Below, piece after piece: positions 12,201 through 22,201 of a stretch of 64,000 nucleotides of DNA. The position numbers and the translations under genes are program-made. Positions within the stretch are counted from its first letter, which is position 1, and each line of letters opens with the position of its first letter. The stretch is from Loripinus fragilis. Its lineage: Eukaryota > Mollusca > Bivalvia > Lucinida > Lucinidae. The DNA is taken from NCBI GenBank assembly GCA_964019695.1, contig OZ026531.1, forward strand, positions 5,527,701 through 5,591,700, written 5' to 3'. The notes beneath the pieces are model-generated. The model saw nothing but the letters and a program-made list of their open reading frames with translations, was not told the DNA's origin and searched no databases.

Positions 12201-15200
12201 ACCTCCCTCCCAAATGAATTTTGATTATTCTCATTCCTAGTTCAAAAATTTTCTAACAGTGAAATGTACATGTATGTTGCACCTACACCACATATCAGCC
12301 AATTTAAAGTAACCTAGTTTTTGTTGCTGCTTTATGTCCCAATCAACAATTTTACAGTCATGTCTTAATTGCCCGCCTTCCTGGGACAATTCAGTACTAA
12401 TCAGAGGATAAGGACACAATGCAGTGCCTTGGAAAAGTCTGGATCTAAATCATCCAATATCTAATCTTACGCGATACCATTGAGCCACCAAATTCCTCAA
12501 AATGTGACATTATAATTGGGCTCCAATGCGAGAAAGCCGGTCTTCGGCGTTTCTGACGAAGCCAGACTCAAACGAGTGTACTCAGCTACAGAACTAGCTA
12601 GGAAATTGACATTTCACTAGTACCAAGTTTAGATATGATACTTTCCAATAAGTGAATAACAAAGATGCTCATCAGACCGCATGTCTGCTCAGCCTGGTCT
12701 GCATCTTTGTTGTTTGCAAATCCCCAAAGGCAAAGACTATTTTTTTTAGTCGGGGCCCATATAATACCAAGGCTTCTAGACATAGATATAGAGGATCTTA
12801 CAGGAGTGCCCATATTTCATTGAATATATTAAATGCGTTGGTGAAAAGTCATAAAACGTGAGGCTTGACGAGCATTTTATCAATTTTTCGTAACAAATCT
12901 AATACATTCAATAAACAAGAGCACAAATGTTAGATTCTATTTATCATATGACATTAAGATTTAGTTTGTTTCTTCCTAACAGTGGCATTGTCTTCATGGC
13001 TAGCAGTTATAAACCTTATATACAATGTAACCGATTCTAATTATATATTTTTATTTGTTTTTACTCTGAATGTATACTTGTGGATTCTTCCATCCAGATT
13101 GATACACAGTTTTGTGGTCAATGAAAATTTCATGCTGTCATGGGTTGAAATTTTAATTTTATTGTTACTTTGTCCCTGAAGAGAAGAGGAACTCATCTGG
13201 GTCTACACTATCAAAATGCTTATTCATGGGTCCCAGTATATACTTATTGCCAACATAAACAGGGTGTGTTTTTTATCAACAAAATGAGCAACTTACCCCT
13301 CTTAAGGCGCCGGAAGTCCTCTTGTGTCATCACTGAAAGGAAACAATACACATATATCAAGGACATTTCTTATTGAAGTCTATTCTACAATAGGAGCACA
13401 GGTTTAGATAAAACAAAAAATTTCGGTGTAAAATTGTTAATATTTTCTTACCCATAAATTTTAGCATATGTTTTGGGTGCTCAAAAGAACTGTCTCATTG
13501 AGACGGTTCTTTTGAGTACCCACAACATATGTTTTGGTTGAGAAATAAGAAAATCATTTTTCTGTTGCGCACTCTTAACTAAAGTCCTACATGGGTGCTC
13601 TTAGCATTAGACAAGTAAAATTCTTAAAGTAATACTATGCAACCATGACAATTAACACTTTACCTCATAGAGATGCATTTTAACGCCTTTGCAGACAGAG
13701 CAGACCCAATTCAGGCAGCTCTTGCAAGAGCTGCCTGATCAGGGTCTACTCTGTTTACTTATGGAAATATGATAAATCAGATCCTACACTAGTAGACCTT
13801 ACAAGTGATCTCTTTGTTCTATGTACCAACATGAAAGTTTAATTATTCATAGTGGGTGGAGCCTAGCATGAATATTCATGTTGATATAAAGATATACATT
13901 TCCTTTTACATTTTCTCCATCAGAGCTAGAATTATTTTACTCCAACCTTTTTAATCTGGCTCCAACTTTTCCAAAAGTCTAAATAGAGAAATATGGTAAA
14001 ACTCCAAACTTTTCCAAAAGACAGCAATTTTTCTGCTATTTTCAAAATCCTAGTGAGAACTCTTGAGATGTTATTAGGGCTTTGACCTATCTGAGGACAT
14101 TCCCTGGATCTATTTATCCAGTGTCAATTACTCCTGTTCAAGATCAGGCCCAGCATAATTATTATCTAATCTGGCCTTGGTGAGGGCTGTCCAAATTTCA
14201 AGTTTACCAGAAAGGGACAAAATTCAGATATATAGAGAGAAAACTTAAAATTAAAGTATAAGACCACTGCCAGTCATCATTTTGGACTACCAATTTGAAA
14301 TTTAAATCTATCCATCTGATAATTTTTGTACACCGTTTGCACCCAGATCAGAGCAGACAAAATGCTGGGCCTAACCAGGACTCGGACGTTATCTGAAAGA
14401 ATTTTTTAAAAGTTGTTTTGAACAAATAAGCAAACCACCAAAAAAAGCTTGGCCATTTCCCAGGATGTGAAGAGATATAAATGCTGCTTGCTATGCTAAT
14501 AATAAACATAAGTTGATCCATCACAGTTGCATGCTAGAACCCTCTGTGGTGTAGTGGATAAACCGCTTGCCTTATAAACCTGGGGTCACAGGCTTGATCC
14601 CAGGCTTCACAGGTCTGTCAGATGAGACTAAGCTGTGGCCCCGTTCCTATATGATCTTAGCTGTTGGTGGGACATTAAACACAAACACAACAACAGTTGC
14701 CTGCTAGTCTAGCATCACAGTTCATAAATGTGAATATCCATTGAAAGATGAAGGATATTTGTTTTTTCAGTGTAAGATAGAAATAAATTGAAGGATTATC
14801 AAAAAAGGTACTTTTTACAAATATCATTTTTGGTGTTCATGAGTAAAATAATGTTTGATTACAGCCTGAAAAACAACATCTTTTCCGTTTCTTTTTATGC
14901 TTCCAAGCTGCAATAATTTAGCTTGCAAACCATACCTCATAGAGCCAGTTATGCAAATATTTTCAGTGTAAAATTGTGATTATTTTTTTATATATCAGTT
15001 TCAACATAAGTTTTGGGTGCTCAAAATAATGGTCTCATCGAGACGGTTCTTTTGAGTACCCATAACATATGTTGAGAAATGATAAAAATAATTTTCCATT
15101 ATGCACTCTTAAATGGGCCTACAAATGAAGAGGAAGCTATTTTTGTTCCACATCATTTTCTTGTGTTTGTTTATTTTATTTTGATTCTTTACGTCCCATC

Positions 15201-17644
15201 AACAATCTTTCAGTTAAACAGGGACAGGCCTTCCTGGGTTGAACCAGTACTAAGTTAGGATAATTTTCTTGTGTAGGTCATGGTCTGTTGAAAATTGTGT
15301 AAACTTGAGTTTGTACAAAATTAATAGTTTAGAATTATAAAATAAAGAATAGTGCTTAAAAAAATAGAGAGGCAAGTTCCATAGAAGGCAAAGCTGCATT
15401 GACATTTTACGCTACAGTATAATGCATGATGCCAATGTCTTAATCAGAAGAAGTCATTACCTGTTAAAAGCAGAGAAAATTATCAGGCCTTTAGTTTATA
15501 AAAGTGTGTACCAAAATATAATTTTGTTGTTATAGGGAGCTGGTTCTTTTGGGCACTCAAAACATATCCTCAAACTGATGGGTAAGAAAATATTTACACT
15601 TTTACGCTCAAAATTTTGTTATCTAAGCCTATGATCAAAGAGTGTAAAAACTTGTTTCTCTGAAACAGTGAAATTTATATTACTTCAATTTCACCAAAAC
15701 ATCTGTTTATTCTGATCATTGAAAGCAAAGTAGACTAAAATTAAAACTTACCACTACAAGTGCGATGCCACAAGAGGCCACACTCCCGGCAAGTCAGCCT
15801 CTGCTGCCTCTTCCTGACCACCTCACCACAAGCGCTGCATCCATCGAACCTCCTGAAAAACACAAGGAAAAACATTAAGATGTGTTGTAGTACATAAGGC
15901 CAGAATTTTTTTAATAGTTGATTTACGAACCCTCCTACTGTAATTTTTCGGAAAGGAAAAAAATAAAATTTCTAAAAAAAAATTTTATTGTATCCGCCGA
16001 CTCTAAATATTATTTGTTTTGATGAAAAAAATAATATTTCTTTGAGGTTCTGTCTGTGTATTTTTGAGAGTGACACTGTAAAAAGTGATTGTCCTGTCCA
16101 GATTTTTAGGAAAATTTGAAAATTTAATACAGACTGTTGGTTTGCCCAACTAGTTTTACTGTTTTTTCTGGAAATATTAAAAAAAAAAAAAAAAAAAAAA
16201 AAAGCTCTGAAAATGACAAAAAAAAAAAAAAAAAGCTCTGAAAATGACCAGTTAACTGGTCATTTTCAGAGCTTTTTTTTTGTTTTTGTCCCCTCGACCC
16301 TGAATCTGAAAAACAATTCCCGTAAATCAACTAATAAAAAAAATCTGGCCTAACAGGTAAACCAAGCATCCAAAAATTAAAACATCGACAAACAGTGCAG
16401 ATTCTGTCAAGATGAGACTTCATGCAGCATTATCAGACTTTTGGCATGCTCGGTATTTTTCTTTTTTGCTTTTTTTTTTGTCGTCATCTACTGTCTGATT
16501 TCATAATAACTTTCAAAAATTCTATCAGGATCACTATCAGAGTGTCGAACAGTTTTGCAGGTCTGATTTGTGTCCCAAAATGTTTGCAAAGGTTATCAGC
16601 AGATGACCAAAGTTGGCACAAGAAAGAAAGACAACAAGCTATACAGGGATATATGTACATGGGATATATGTACATGCTAGAGAGATAAGATCATCCTTGA
16701 GCTACTGATGCACTTTTCCAAAAGTTCCATGCAGCTAAATTCATAAGTTTGGATGGTCTAGTTTACATTTTGGTGGGGCACAAGTAACATTTAAAATAAC
16801 ACTGGTAATCTTTCTAAGACTGGTTTTACCTGATAAAGATTACACATTCTGTGGCAGCTCTTCTCAGTCTACACTGTCACCCTTTGCCTGCTGTGTATGT
16901 AACTAGTGCTTGATTGTTGATAGCTGTTTTTTGTTTTTTGTTTTTTCAAATCATTTGTTTTCAAGAAATTCTTTTGGAATACCGTAAGAGTGTGGAACAG
17001 TTTAGACACAGATCAGGACCAACAGAATGTTTGAGGTGGTTACAACAGAGGACACTACATGTAGTAGGCATAGGGAATTGGGCTATTACAGGGGTATTGG
17101 GTAAGTGCTCAACCAGGGTATATACACAGGCCCTCAGATAAGAGTGTGTAACTGAAAAATATTTTTATTTCTCAGCCAAAACATATGTTGTGGGTACTCA
17201 AAACACATGTTTAAACTGATGGATAAGAATATAATCACAATTTTACACAATTTTTGTTTATGATATACATCATGGAAATTTATCATTGTTTAGAGTAGGA
17301 CATTGAGTCATGACTATTGGATGGTCTCCAGAGCACAGTGCTTTAAGCAGGCTGTAAACTATGTAAGTAAGTAAGAAGGCAAAGATCAGGAATCCATACA
17401 ATCAAGTACCACACCGGCCCCAGGACACTACATGGGAAAGTGACAAAGCACAAGAAAAGGTCTCATTCAAGTAAACATCATTGTATCTGCCATTCTATGT
17501 AGGTGGTAGATCGGCTGGTGTATTTAAGTAATATTAAGATTGTAGTTACATGTAATGAAAAAGAACATGTAGTGATTAAATTTCTACATACCTGGCATCG
17601 GTCACGGTTTTGCAGATACGGTTAGGCTGATATCTAACTGCCAT
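5957..17644 (-). CDS. PHD-finger protein, five exons (join of 17644-17592, 15852-15752, 13332-13297, 9279-9238, 6228-5957)
   Basis: A 504-nt spliced reading frame encodes 167 residues. Every intron starts GT and ends AG with a pyrimidine-rich acceptor, and the frame stays open across all four joins (the first intron splits a codon after base 2, the other three after base 1). The product has a Cys/His series at about C23, C26, C39, C42, H47, C50, C72, C75, spaced C-x2-C-x12-C-x2-C-x4-H-x2-C-x21-C-x2-C. This is a full C4HC3 PHD-type zinc finger, with W46 next to the His and a Y-R-C-x2-C end. PHD fingers usually read histone tails or mediate protein contacts, so a nuclear role is plausible but not shown. 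Residues 79-125 are acidic, Pro/Val-rich and probably disordered. The last 40 residues are Gly, Ile, Arg and Leu rich and may be amphipathic. The start is the ATG directly after an acceptor, so a 5' UTR exon probably lies upstream beyond 17.6 kb. No clear poly(A) signal was seen just below 5957. I know similar fingers in uncharacterised mollusc proteins but cannot name this one. Confidence 0.72.
6275..6480. repeat. MITE, family D
   Basis: The ends TACCCTTTACTCCATAGGC and GGCGCTATCATGGGGTAATG form imperfect terminal inverted repeats. A second copy with the same interior (GCAAATGCTCC, TTTTCAAATACA) is at 19531-19737. It lies just upstream of exon 5 in intron 4 of the PHD gene. Confidence 0.65.
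6556..6697. repeat. Palindromic MITE, family A
   Basis: The element runs GCGTAAAATTGTAAATATTT...GCATATGTTTTGGGTGCTC - turn - GAGTACCCACAACATATGTT...AAAATTATTTTTCTGTTACGC. Nearly its whole length folds back. It lies in intron 4 of the PHD gene. Confidence 0.75.
7043..7150. repeat. Palindromic MITE, family B
   Basis: CAAACAGTTTGGGTCCAGAT and CTGGTGCCAAACTGTATGC form imperfect inverted arms. The family signature is CAAACAGTTTGGATCCAGAT...ATCTGGATCCAAACTGTTTG, with AGCAGACGACA or similar outside. Confidence 0.6.
7314..7462. repeat. Palindromic MITE, family A
   Basis: The central stem GGTACTCAAAAGAACCGTCT / AGACGGTTCTTTTGAATGCC is almost perfect around TCATTGA. Confidence 0.75.
8952..9096. repeat. 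Palindromic MITE, family A
   Basis: The arms GCTCGTAAGAACCATCTC and GAGACAGTTCTTTTGAGTA lie around ATT. It is immediately upstream of exon 4 on the plus-strand map, in intron 4. Confidence 0.65.
9238..9279 (-). CDS. Exon 4 of the PHD-finger gene (last two zinc ligands)
   Basis: This 42-nt exon has the acceptor TTTGTTTGTTTCAG and the donor GTAAGT. In the spliced frame it reads G-A-L-D-G-Y-R-C-A-A-C-T-P and supplies C72 and C75, which complete the C4HC3 set. An unspliced reading in another frame hides these cysteines, so the exon is easily missed by simple open-frame searches. Confidence 0.68.
9981..10082. repeat. Palindromic MITE, family B
   Basis: TGCAAACAGTTTGACG...GACTTAGATCAGGTCC and CCCTGATCTGGATCC...ATAGTTTGGCATC form the arms. 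It lies in intron 3. Confidence 0.6.
10603..10774. repeat. MITE, family C
   Basis: The outer arms GGGGATAACTG...TTTTCATTTGGGGAGG and TCTCCTAATGAAAATTATGA...GGTTATCTCC are inverted. It is the first of four copies within 1.7 kb (others at 11264, 11623 and 12074). Confidence 0.65.
11264..11440. repeat. MITE, family C
   Basis: AGGTATATTGTCAAAAATAC and TTTCTGACAATATACCCCC are inverted, followed by TTTTGAATACAGTTATCC at the right end. Confidence 0.6.
11500..11619 (+). mobile_element. Naiad-type PLE 3'-end fragment
   Basis: CTGGGTCAGGTGTGGTACTT followed by GATTCCTGATCTTTGCCCTC matches the 3' UTR end of the larger Naiad copies at 39.3, 40.0 and 60.8 kb. A family C MITE starts directly after it. Confidence 0.65.
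11623..11789. repeat. MITE, family C
   Basis: TTTTCATTTAGGGAGGTAAA and TACTGCCTCTAATGAAAATT are inverted, with GGGGATATA and TATCCCC at the ends. Confidence 0.6.
12074..12239. repeat. MITE, family C
   Basis: TTTTCATTTGGGGTGGTATA and ATATACCTCCCTCCCAAATG are inverted arms. Confidence 0.6.
12325..12500 (-). repeat. SINE copy, diverged
   Basis: The tail TTTATGTCCCAATCAACAAT and CTTCCTGGGACAATTCAGTA lead to a degraded tRNA-like head GATACCATTGAGCCACC on the minus strand. Confidence 0.5.
13297..13332 (-). CDS. Exon 3 of the PHD-finger gene (micro-exon, 36 nt)
   Basis: The exon has the acceptor TTTCCTTTCAG and the donor GTAAGT. It encodes M-T-Q-E-D-F-R-R-L-K-R plus two split codons. This is the linker between the sixth and seventh ligands of the finger. 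Its phase matches exons 2 and 4 exactly, which supports an exon of only 36 nt. Confidence 0.68.
13425..13570. repeat. Palindromic MITE, family A
   Basis: One of the best preserved copies: GGTGCTCAAAAGAACTGTCT and AGACGGTTCTTTTGAGTACC around CATTG, with outer arms GTGTAAAATTGTTAATATTT and AAAATCATTTTTCTGTTGCG. It lies just upstream of exon 3 in intron 2. Confidence 0.75.
14538..14693 (+). repeat. tRNA-derived SINE, second family, with target duplication
   Basis: The head has box A (TGGTGTAGTGG) and box B-like GGCTTGATCCC sequences. The body runs to GGGACATTAAACACAAACAC. A 14-bp target duplication flanks it (CAGTTGCATGCTAG at 14524-14537 and CAGTTGCCTGCTAG at 14694-14707, one mismatch). It is in intron 2 of the PHD gene. 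Confidence 0.75.
14965..15104. repeat. Palindromic MITE, family A
   Basis: GGTGCTCAAAATAATGGTCT and AGACGGTTCTTTTGAGTACC arms surround CATCG. The ends are GTGTAAAATTGTGATTATTT and AAAATAATTTTCCATTATGC. Confidence 0.7.
15165..15265 (-). repeat. SINE tail fragment
   Basis: GATTCTTTACGTCCCATCAA and CTTCCTGGGTTGAACCAGTA match the SINE tail on the minus strand. The head is missing. A half copy of MITE family A follows at about 15533-15612. Confidence 0.6.
15752..15852 (-). CDS. Exon 2 of the PHD-finger gene (first six zinc ligands)
   Basis: This 101-nt exon has the acceptor TTGTGTTTTTCAG and the donor GTAAGT. It carries C23, C26, C39, C42, H47 and C50, the first six ligands of the C4HC3 finger. 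The pattern CRECGLLWHRTC is typical of the C-x2-C-x4-H-x2-C core with a Trp just before the His. It is the most recognisable exon of the gene and is open in this frame between perfect splice sites. Confidence 0.75.
16226..16281. repeat. Perfect 56-bp palindrome
   Basis: The arms are poly(A)-AGCTCTGAAAATGACCAGTT and its exact reverse complement, with no spacer, centred on GTTAAC at 16251-16256. A third copy of the arm, also preceded by poly(A), lies at about 16200-16217. It is in intron 1 of the PHD gene. Confidence 0.85.
16530..16612. repeat. Palindromic MITE, family B
   Basis: GTGTCGAACAGTTTTGCAGG and CAAAATGTTTGCAAAGGTTA with AGCAGATGACC outside mark a diverged copy. Another is at about 16975-17045. 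Confidence 0.5.
17144..17249. repeat. Palindromic MITE, family A, centre deleted
   Basis: The outer arms GTGTGTAACTGAAAAATATT and ATAATCACAATTTTACACAA are kept. The central hairpin is missing between GGGTACTC and AAAACACATG. Confidence 0.6.
17361..17465 (-). mobile_element. Naiad-type PLE 3'-end fragment
   Basis: On the plus strand GGCAAAGATCAGGAATCCAT and CAAGTACCACACCGGCCCCA are the reverse complement of the Naiad 3' UTR end. It lies 130 bp below exon 1 in intron 1. Confidence 0.65.
17592..17644 (-). CDS. Exon 1 of the PHD-finger gene
   Basis: This 53-nt exon is flanked by the acceptor TTCATTTCAG and the donor GTATGT. It encodes 17 residues from Met1 (M-A-V-R-Y-Q-P-N-R-I-C...) and two bases of Arg18. 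The ATG follows the acceptor with no spacer, which implies an upstream noncoding exon that I could not locate. A longer coding exon upstream cannot be excluded. Confidence 0.62.
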
Positions 17645-18300
17645 CTGAAATGAACACAAAATGGGCATGTACATTTTAAAACATCAGCATTTGGTTTTAA
17701 AGGCTGAAATTTGCATAATTTGCAAATTACTTGTCAGAATAGCAAACAGAGAAGGCCCTGATCAGATTACTTCGGAAGCAGTCTGATATACTCATTACTT
17801 AAGTAACTTGATCACATGGAGTGGTTGTGCCAGGAACAATTGGATCACATGAGACGAAGTCTAGCATGATCCAGTCGTTCCTGGCTCAGTGATGAGGCGT
17901 GACCCGTCAGATCAAGGTACTAAAGTGAAGAGGTTTTTATTATACCTATATAAAAACAACACTTCAGCTCAACAAAATTTTAAAATGGGAGGTTGTAGTA
18001 CCCTAGCAAATAACGTTGTGCCGAAATTTGGATAAATCACATTGTGTAAACATGTTAAAGCCGAGAAGGAAAATACATTTATTGTGTTTAATTCCTCTTC
18101 TTTCACATGTTTATTATGGAATAAAAAAAATAAGAAAAATTTAATCGGAAAATGTCGGATAGACTTGTGATTTTAATTATTCATTTGTTATCTCTCAGAT
18201 TGCGATTCAGAGTTTGCCATCAGGTGTTGGATTTTATGCTTGTGAGGAGAGTAAAATATATATGGTGTTACGGAACATATCACATTTTAATAGCATAGCG
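17645..18300. other. Region upstream of the PHD gene start codon
   Basis: This is where a 5' UTR exon or promoter of the PHD gene might begin. I see no TATA box or clear donor. The repeat-like TGGATCACATGAGACGAAGT around 17840 has a palindromic partner (TTGATCACATGGAGTGG at 17810). Confidence 0.3.
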
Positions 18301-18309
18301 ATACAAGAC

Positions 18310-18470
18310 TTTGTTTGTTTGATTTGATTCTTTACGTCCCATCAACAATCTTTCAGTTAAACAGGGACAAGTCTTCCTGGGCTCAACCAGTACTAAGCTA
18401 GGATAAATGTGTCTTGCTCAAGGACCACAACGCTGGTGCATATGCCTTTTTTAGCGGGCAACCAGTGTTT
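18310..18470 (-). repeat. SINE copy lacking its head
   Basis: GATTCTTTACGTCCCATCAA, CTTCCTGGGCTCAACCAGTA and TGTCTTGCTCAAGGACCACA match the SINE tail and body. The tRNA part is absent. Confidence 0.65.
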
Positions 18471-18894
18471 GAAATTTAGAACATTTTTATACAGTATTAT
18501 CAACGCCTGTTATCATCTGAGGCAACATAATTAACCTATAAAGCCGAACCTATAACTTGCAGATGACTTTAAATTTATCTGCTTTTTCAAAAATAACAAA
18601 AATAAGGCATATTTCATGAGAATCATCTGCTGGCAGAAGATTCTCATAAAATATACCTTATCTTTTTAAAAATTTAGAAAAGATGTTGCAAAATTTGTCA
18701 TCTGCTGCAGTCGTGATTGGAGCTTGAAGGGTTAAATCGCTGTAAGTTACAAGTTTGATGCAATAATTCAGTAAGTGTGCTAAATGCAGAAAATAAACAA
18801 AATGCAAGTTTCATCTTTTGTACATTTCCCGCAATTGTATTACAGCAATATTAAATTTTAATTTCAATTTTAAATAACTTTTCACCTACAAGCA

Positions 18895-18990
18895 TCTTCT
18901 GCTAATAGCTTTAGGAAACAGTTTGGTCCCAGATCAGTCCCAGCAAAATGTCTGGCCTGATCTGATTCCAAACTGTTTTGCATGGTGATT
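18895..18990. repeat. Palindromic MITE, family B
   Basis: GAAACAGTTTGGTCCCAGAT and TGATCTGATTCCAAACTGTT are inverted arms around CAGCAAAATG. Confidence 0.65.
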
Positions 18991-19407
18991 GTATTCCTGA
19001 ATTATTTAAATTTCAAAAAAATGATTCTGAAAAAAAATCATGATCAAAAAGCATAAACAAATCATTAATTAGGCAATGGAATACAGTGATTTTATTTGGC
19101 CATTTTTACCGCCTTATATGGGAGTTAGTCCCAGTCCAAAAATGGCCTTTATTTTCCCAATTTCATGTATTTTAGTACTTATTTTCCCAGTTTTATGAGA
19201 ACATTTTCCCAAATGTGAAGAAAAAGGTAGCTTCCCAAAATAACAAATAAAATCAATGGAATAAACCAGTCTGCTCATCCAAGAAAGCATTTGAATTATA
19301 ATGAATTTTGATTTCAGCTACTCAATAGAATTGAATAGGGTCAAAACTTATTGCAACAATTATCAGAGCTGCAGTTGACAAAAGTTACCACTAGCGGAGA
19401 AAGAGAA

Positions 19408-19455
19408 AGGTGTGGTACTTGATTATATCGATTCCTAATCTTTGCCACCTTTCTT
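19408..19455 (+). mobile_element. Naiad-type PLE 3'-end scrap
   Basis: GGTGTGGTACTTGATTATAT and GATTCCTAATCTTTGCC match the final 45 bases of the Naiad 3' UTR. Confidence 0.5.
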
Positions 19456-19530
19456 ACTATGAAGCGGAACACATAACTAAAGCCAAAAAAAGCTATGGCC
19501 ATTGTCACAAAAGACACCAATGTGCCTTGA

Positions 19531-19737
19531 ATTACCCTTTACCTCATAGGCTATTTTTAGAGCATGACAATTTTCTATTTCAATATAACATTGAAAAAAT
19601 TCAGCAAATTTTTTAAGTTCTGAATACTTTGGAAAGTATGCTGGAAAATGGAAAGCAAATGCTCCATTTTCCATGATATTTTTCAAATACACAATATTTA
19701 AATGGCGTAAAAGGCGCTATCATGGAGTAAAGGGTTA
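19531..19737. repeat. MITE, family D
   Basis: The ends ATTACCCTTTACCTCATAGG and GGCGCTATCATGGAGTAAAG are inverted. The interior matches the copy at 6275-6480. Confidence 0.65.
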
Positions 19738-20542
19738 AGTGAGACAGAGATCCAATTTTTCGGGCGTTCAATTTGAACAGAACTTTTATGAAAGCTGATC
19801 CATCTAATCATCTTTTGCTCTTGTATACGGTGTTCCACAGAATACACAACTCAATTTAAACTTGAAAAAATTATTTTCAGTTTAACTTGATTTATTTTTA
19901 ATTCAGCATGCATAGATGTAACCGAGCCATTTTAAAAGACCGCGAATGAAAGAAATGAGACTTCTCGCTCGCCTAAAATTGCTTCAAAACTGATGCAGGA
20001 ATAATTCTAATAAGCTTTAGAAATTTGCAATTAATAATTCTTTTGCAAAACTGTAAACATTATGACAAACAATTCTATACCTGAACAGCTAAACACTGCA
20101 AACAAATTGCCAACTGTCACATTTTTTTTTTCAATAAGGTAAGCTTACTTACACAAAATGAAGCAAACATGCAACATCTGCAATGACTGTACAACTGTCA
20201 AGTCATTGGTGCCATAAAAACAACCAATTTATGGGTGCCAAAAATCAATGTACATTTTAGTTTGCATACACTTGTCAGGGGATCTTTCAAGATTTTAAAT
20301 GTGTGCATGGCTTAAAAAAATCTTGAGCATCTCCACATGAAGCAGGCAGATTATTTGTTTTGTATTTGAGATGCTTATTTGTACCAAAAGTCATGGGATT
20401 TGATCATGCAGAAAGTCTGTGGTTCAGGTATAATCAGACAAATTTTCAGATTATTTTCATCTAAAAGATGAAAGGACACAACAGTAATTTCTGGGAACAG
20501 ATACATGTATAGTCCATAGGTTTAGATAAGCAAAATACTTGA

Positions 20543-20688
20543 GCGTAAAATTGTAAATATGTTCTTACCCGTCAGTTTTATCATCTGTTTTGGGTGGTCA
20601 AAAAAACCCATCTCATTGAGACGTTTCTTTTGAATACCAACAACATATGTTTTGGTTGAGAAATAAGAAAATTATTTTTGGGGCATGC
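20543..20688. repeat. Palindromic MITE, family A
   Basis: GCGTAAAATTGTAAATATGT at the left, CAACATATGTTTTGGTTGAG in the right arm. The central stem is diverged. Confidence 0.6.
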
Positions 20689-20889
20689 ACTCTTGACTTA
20701 AAGGCCTGTGTATACATTTTCTATTGAAATTATTTAATATAACAGAATTTTTACCAATCCCATGTGTCAAGACAATTTTGTGATCAGGTCAAGGTCTTTT
20801 GTATGAACAGGTTTCTGTCTCAGTTGATAAGAGGGAAGCTTTGTGCATTTTGATGGAATTTTGAACTGAACTGAACTATACATTTGGAA

Positions 20890-21072
20890 CAATAGCATTT
20901 GAATTCATAATTTCAGTCATATGTGGACAGGTCATCCTGGATTGAACCAGGACTAACTTTGCAGTGGATAAGGAGTATTGCCCAAGGACACAACACTGAC
21001 TCTGCAATCAGTTAGCCTCGAACCAGCAATCCCTAGATCCCCAGTATTTATAACCTATCAACTCAAACACTA
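20890..21072 (-). repeat. SINE copy
   Basis: The tail and body (GTCATCCTGGATTGAACCAG, TATTGCCCAAGGACACAACA) and box B-like GCCTCGAACCAGCAA are readable on the minus strand. Confidence 0.55.
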
Positions 21073-21073
21073 A

Positions 21074-21502
21074 GGGCCATTTCTATGCACCGAAACCAAA
21101 CTGAAACCGAACGGTTCAGCAAAGACCACAGGTTAATTTAATTACACCTGTACATACACAATCACCCGCGTTGTATATAACTTTGTAATCATGGAAGCCA
21201 TTGATTGATTGTCCAGCCAGACAGTAGTGCAATTATTTTACAAGCACAAGCCTACAGACTTTTGTGGGACAAAGCTCCGATTGACTTTAAAGACCATGAA
21301 CTATTAGCAGTGATGTTGATCAATTTTAGGAAATATGTAGAATTACCATGTTTGTGCCAAATTATACATGCATTTATTTAGATTTTGTCCGCGGATTCGG
21401 TTTATATACTTGTGAAAGGTCTGCCAAAAATGAAACCATGCAATTTGGTTGCGGTTACAGTTTGGTTTCGGTTCAGGTTCGGTGTATATGTGAAACAGCC
21501 CC
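21074..21502. repeat. MITE with CCGAAACCAAACTG-rich ends
   Basis: The left end GGGCCATTTCTATGCACCGA + AACCAAACTGAAACCGAAC is inverted at the right end as GTTACAGTTTGGTTTCGGTT...GGTGTATATGTGAAACAGCC. The interior is noncoding. Confidence 0.65.
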
Positions 21503-22201
21503 AACCCTTGTTATTCTGAATACTTTTATGTACTACCTCGGACCCAATAAACACGGACTGGTAACTTACATACAGGTAAATGTATATATTGGAAATACAT
21601 TGTCGTGGCATAACATTGCCTTTCTACAGTGTTGTTTTTAGTGGTCACATGAACCCCCTTTGAGACAAACTTATTTCATTTTCATTTACAATTTTTGGGA
21701 AATCAGGAAAAAATTAACAAATAATCAGGTAAAATTAGCAAATCGAACCTCCCTTTGTAAATTTGAACCCCTTTCTTGAAAGTCTGGATTCGTCCCTATT
21801 TCTTCTGCCCAATTTAATTATTATCCAGTCATTATCTGTGATCCTGCTTTGTTTGAAGCCAGCTGATCCGGATAATTGGGAATGATAATGCAAAGGGTAA
21901 CTCCGTCAAGTGGAATATACTATATATGCAACTGCAGTAAACAGATTACAGCGTGTTGAGGCCAATCGTGTAGTAAAGGATCATTGACACTTGCTATGGG
22001 TAAATGCCTATGGTTTACAGTAAAAATAAAAGTATGTCAATCGTCCCGTTCTTCGCCTTGAAGCTACCCTGACCTGAGTACTTTATGGCTGTGAAATCCG
22101 TTTTCGATATTAAATGCTTCAAAGATGTAGAATTTTGGGTAGAACAATCAGTTTTACATTAAGATATATAGGAATCCGAAAACTTTTTTTAAAATATCAT
22201 T

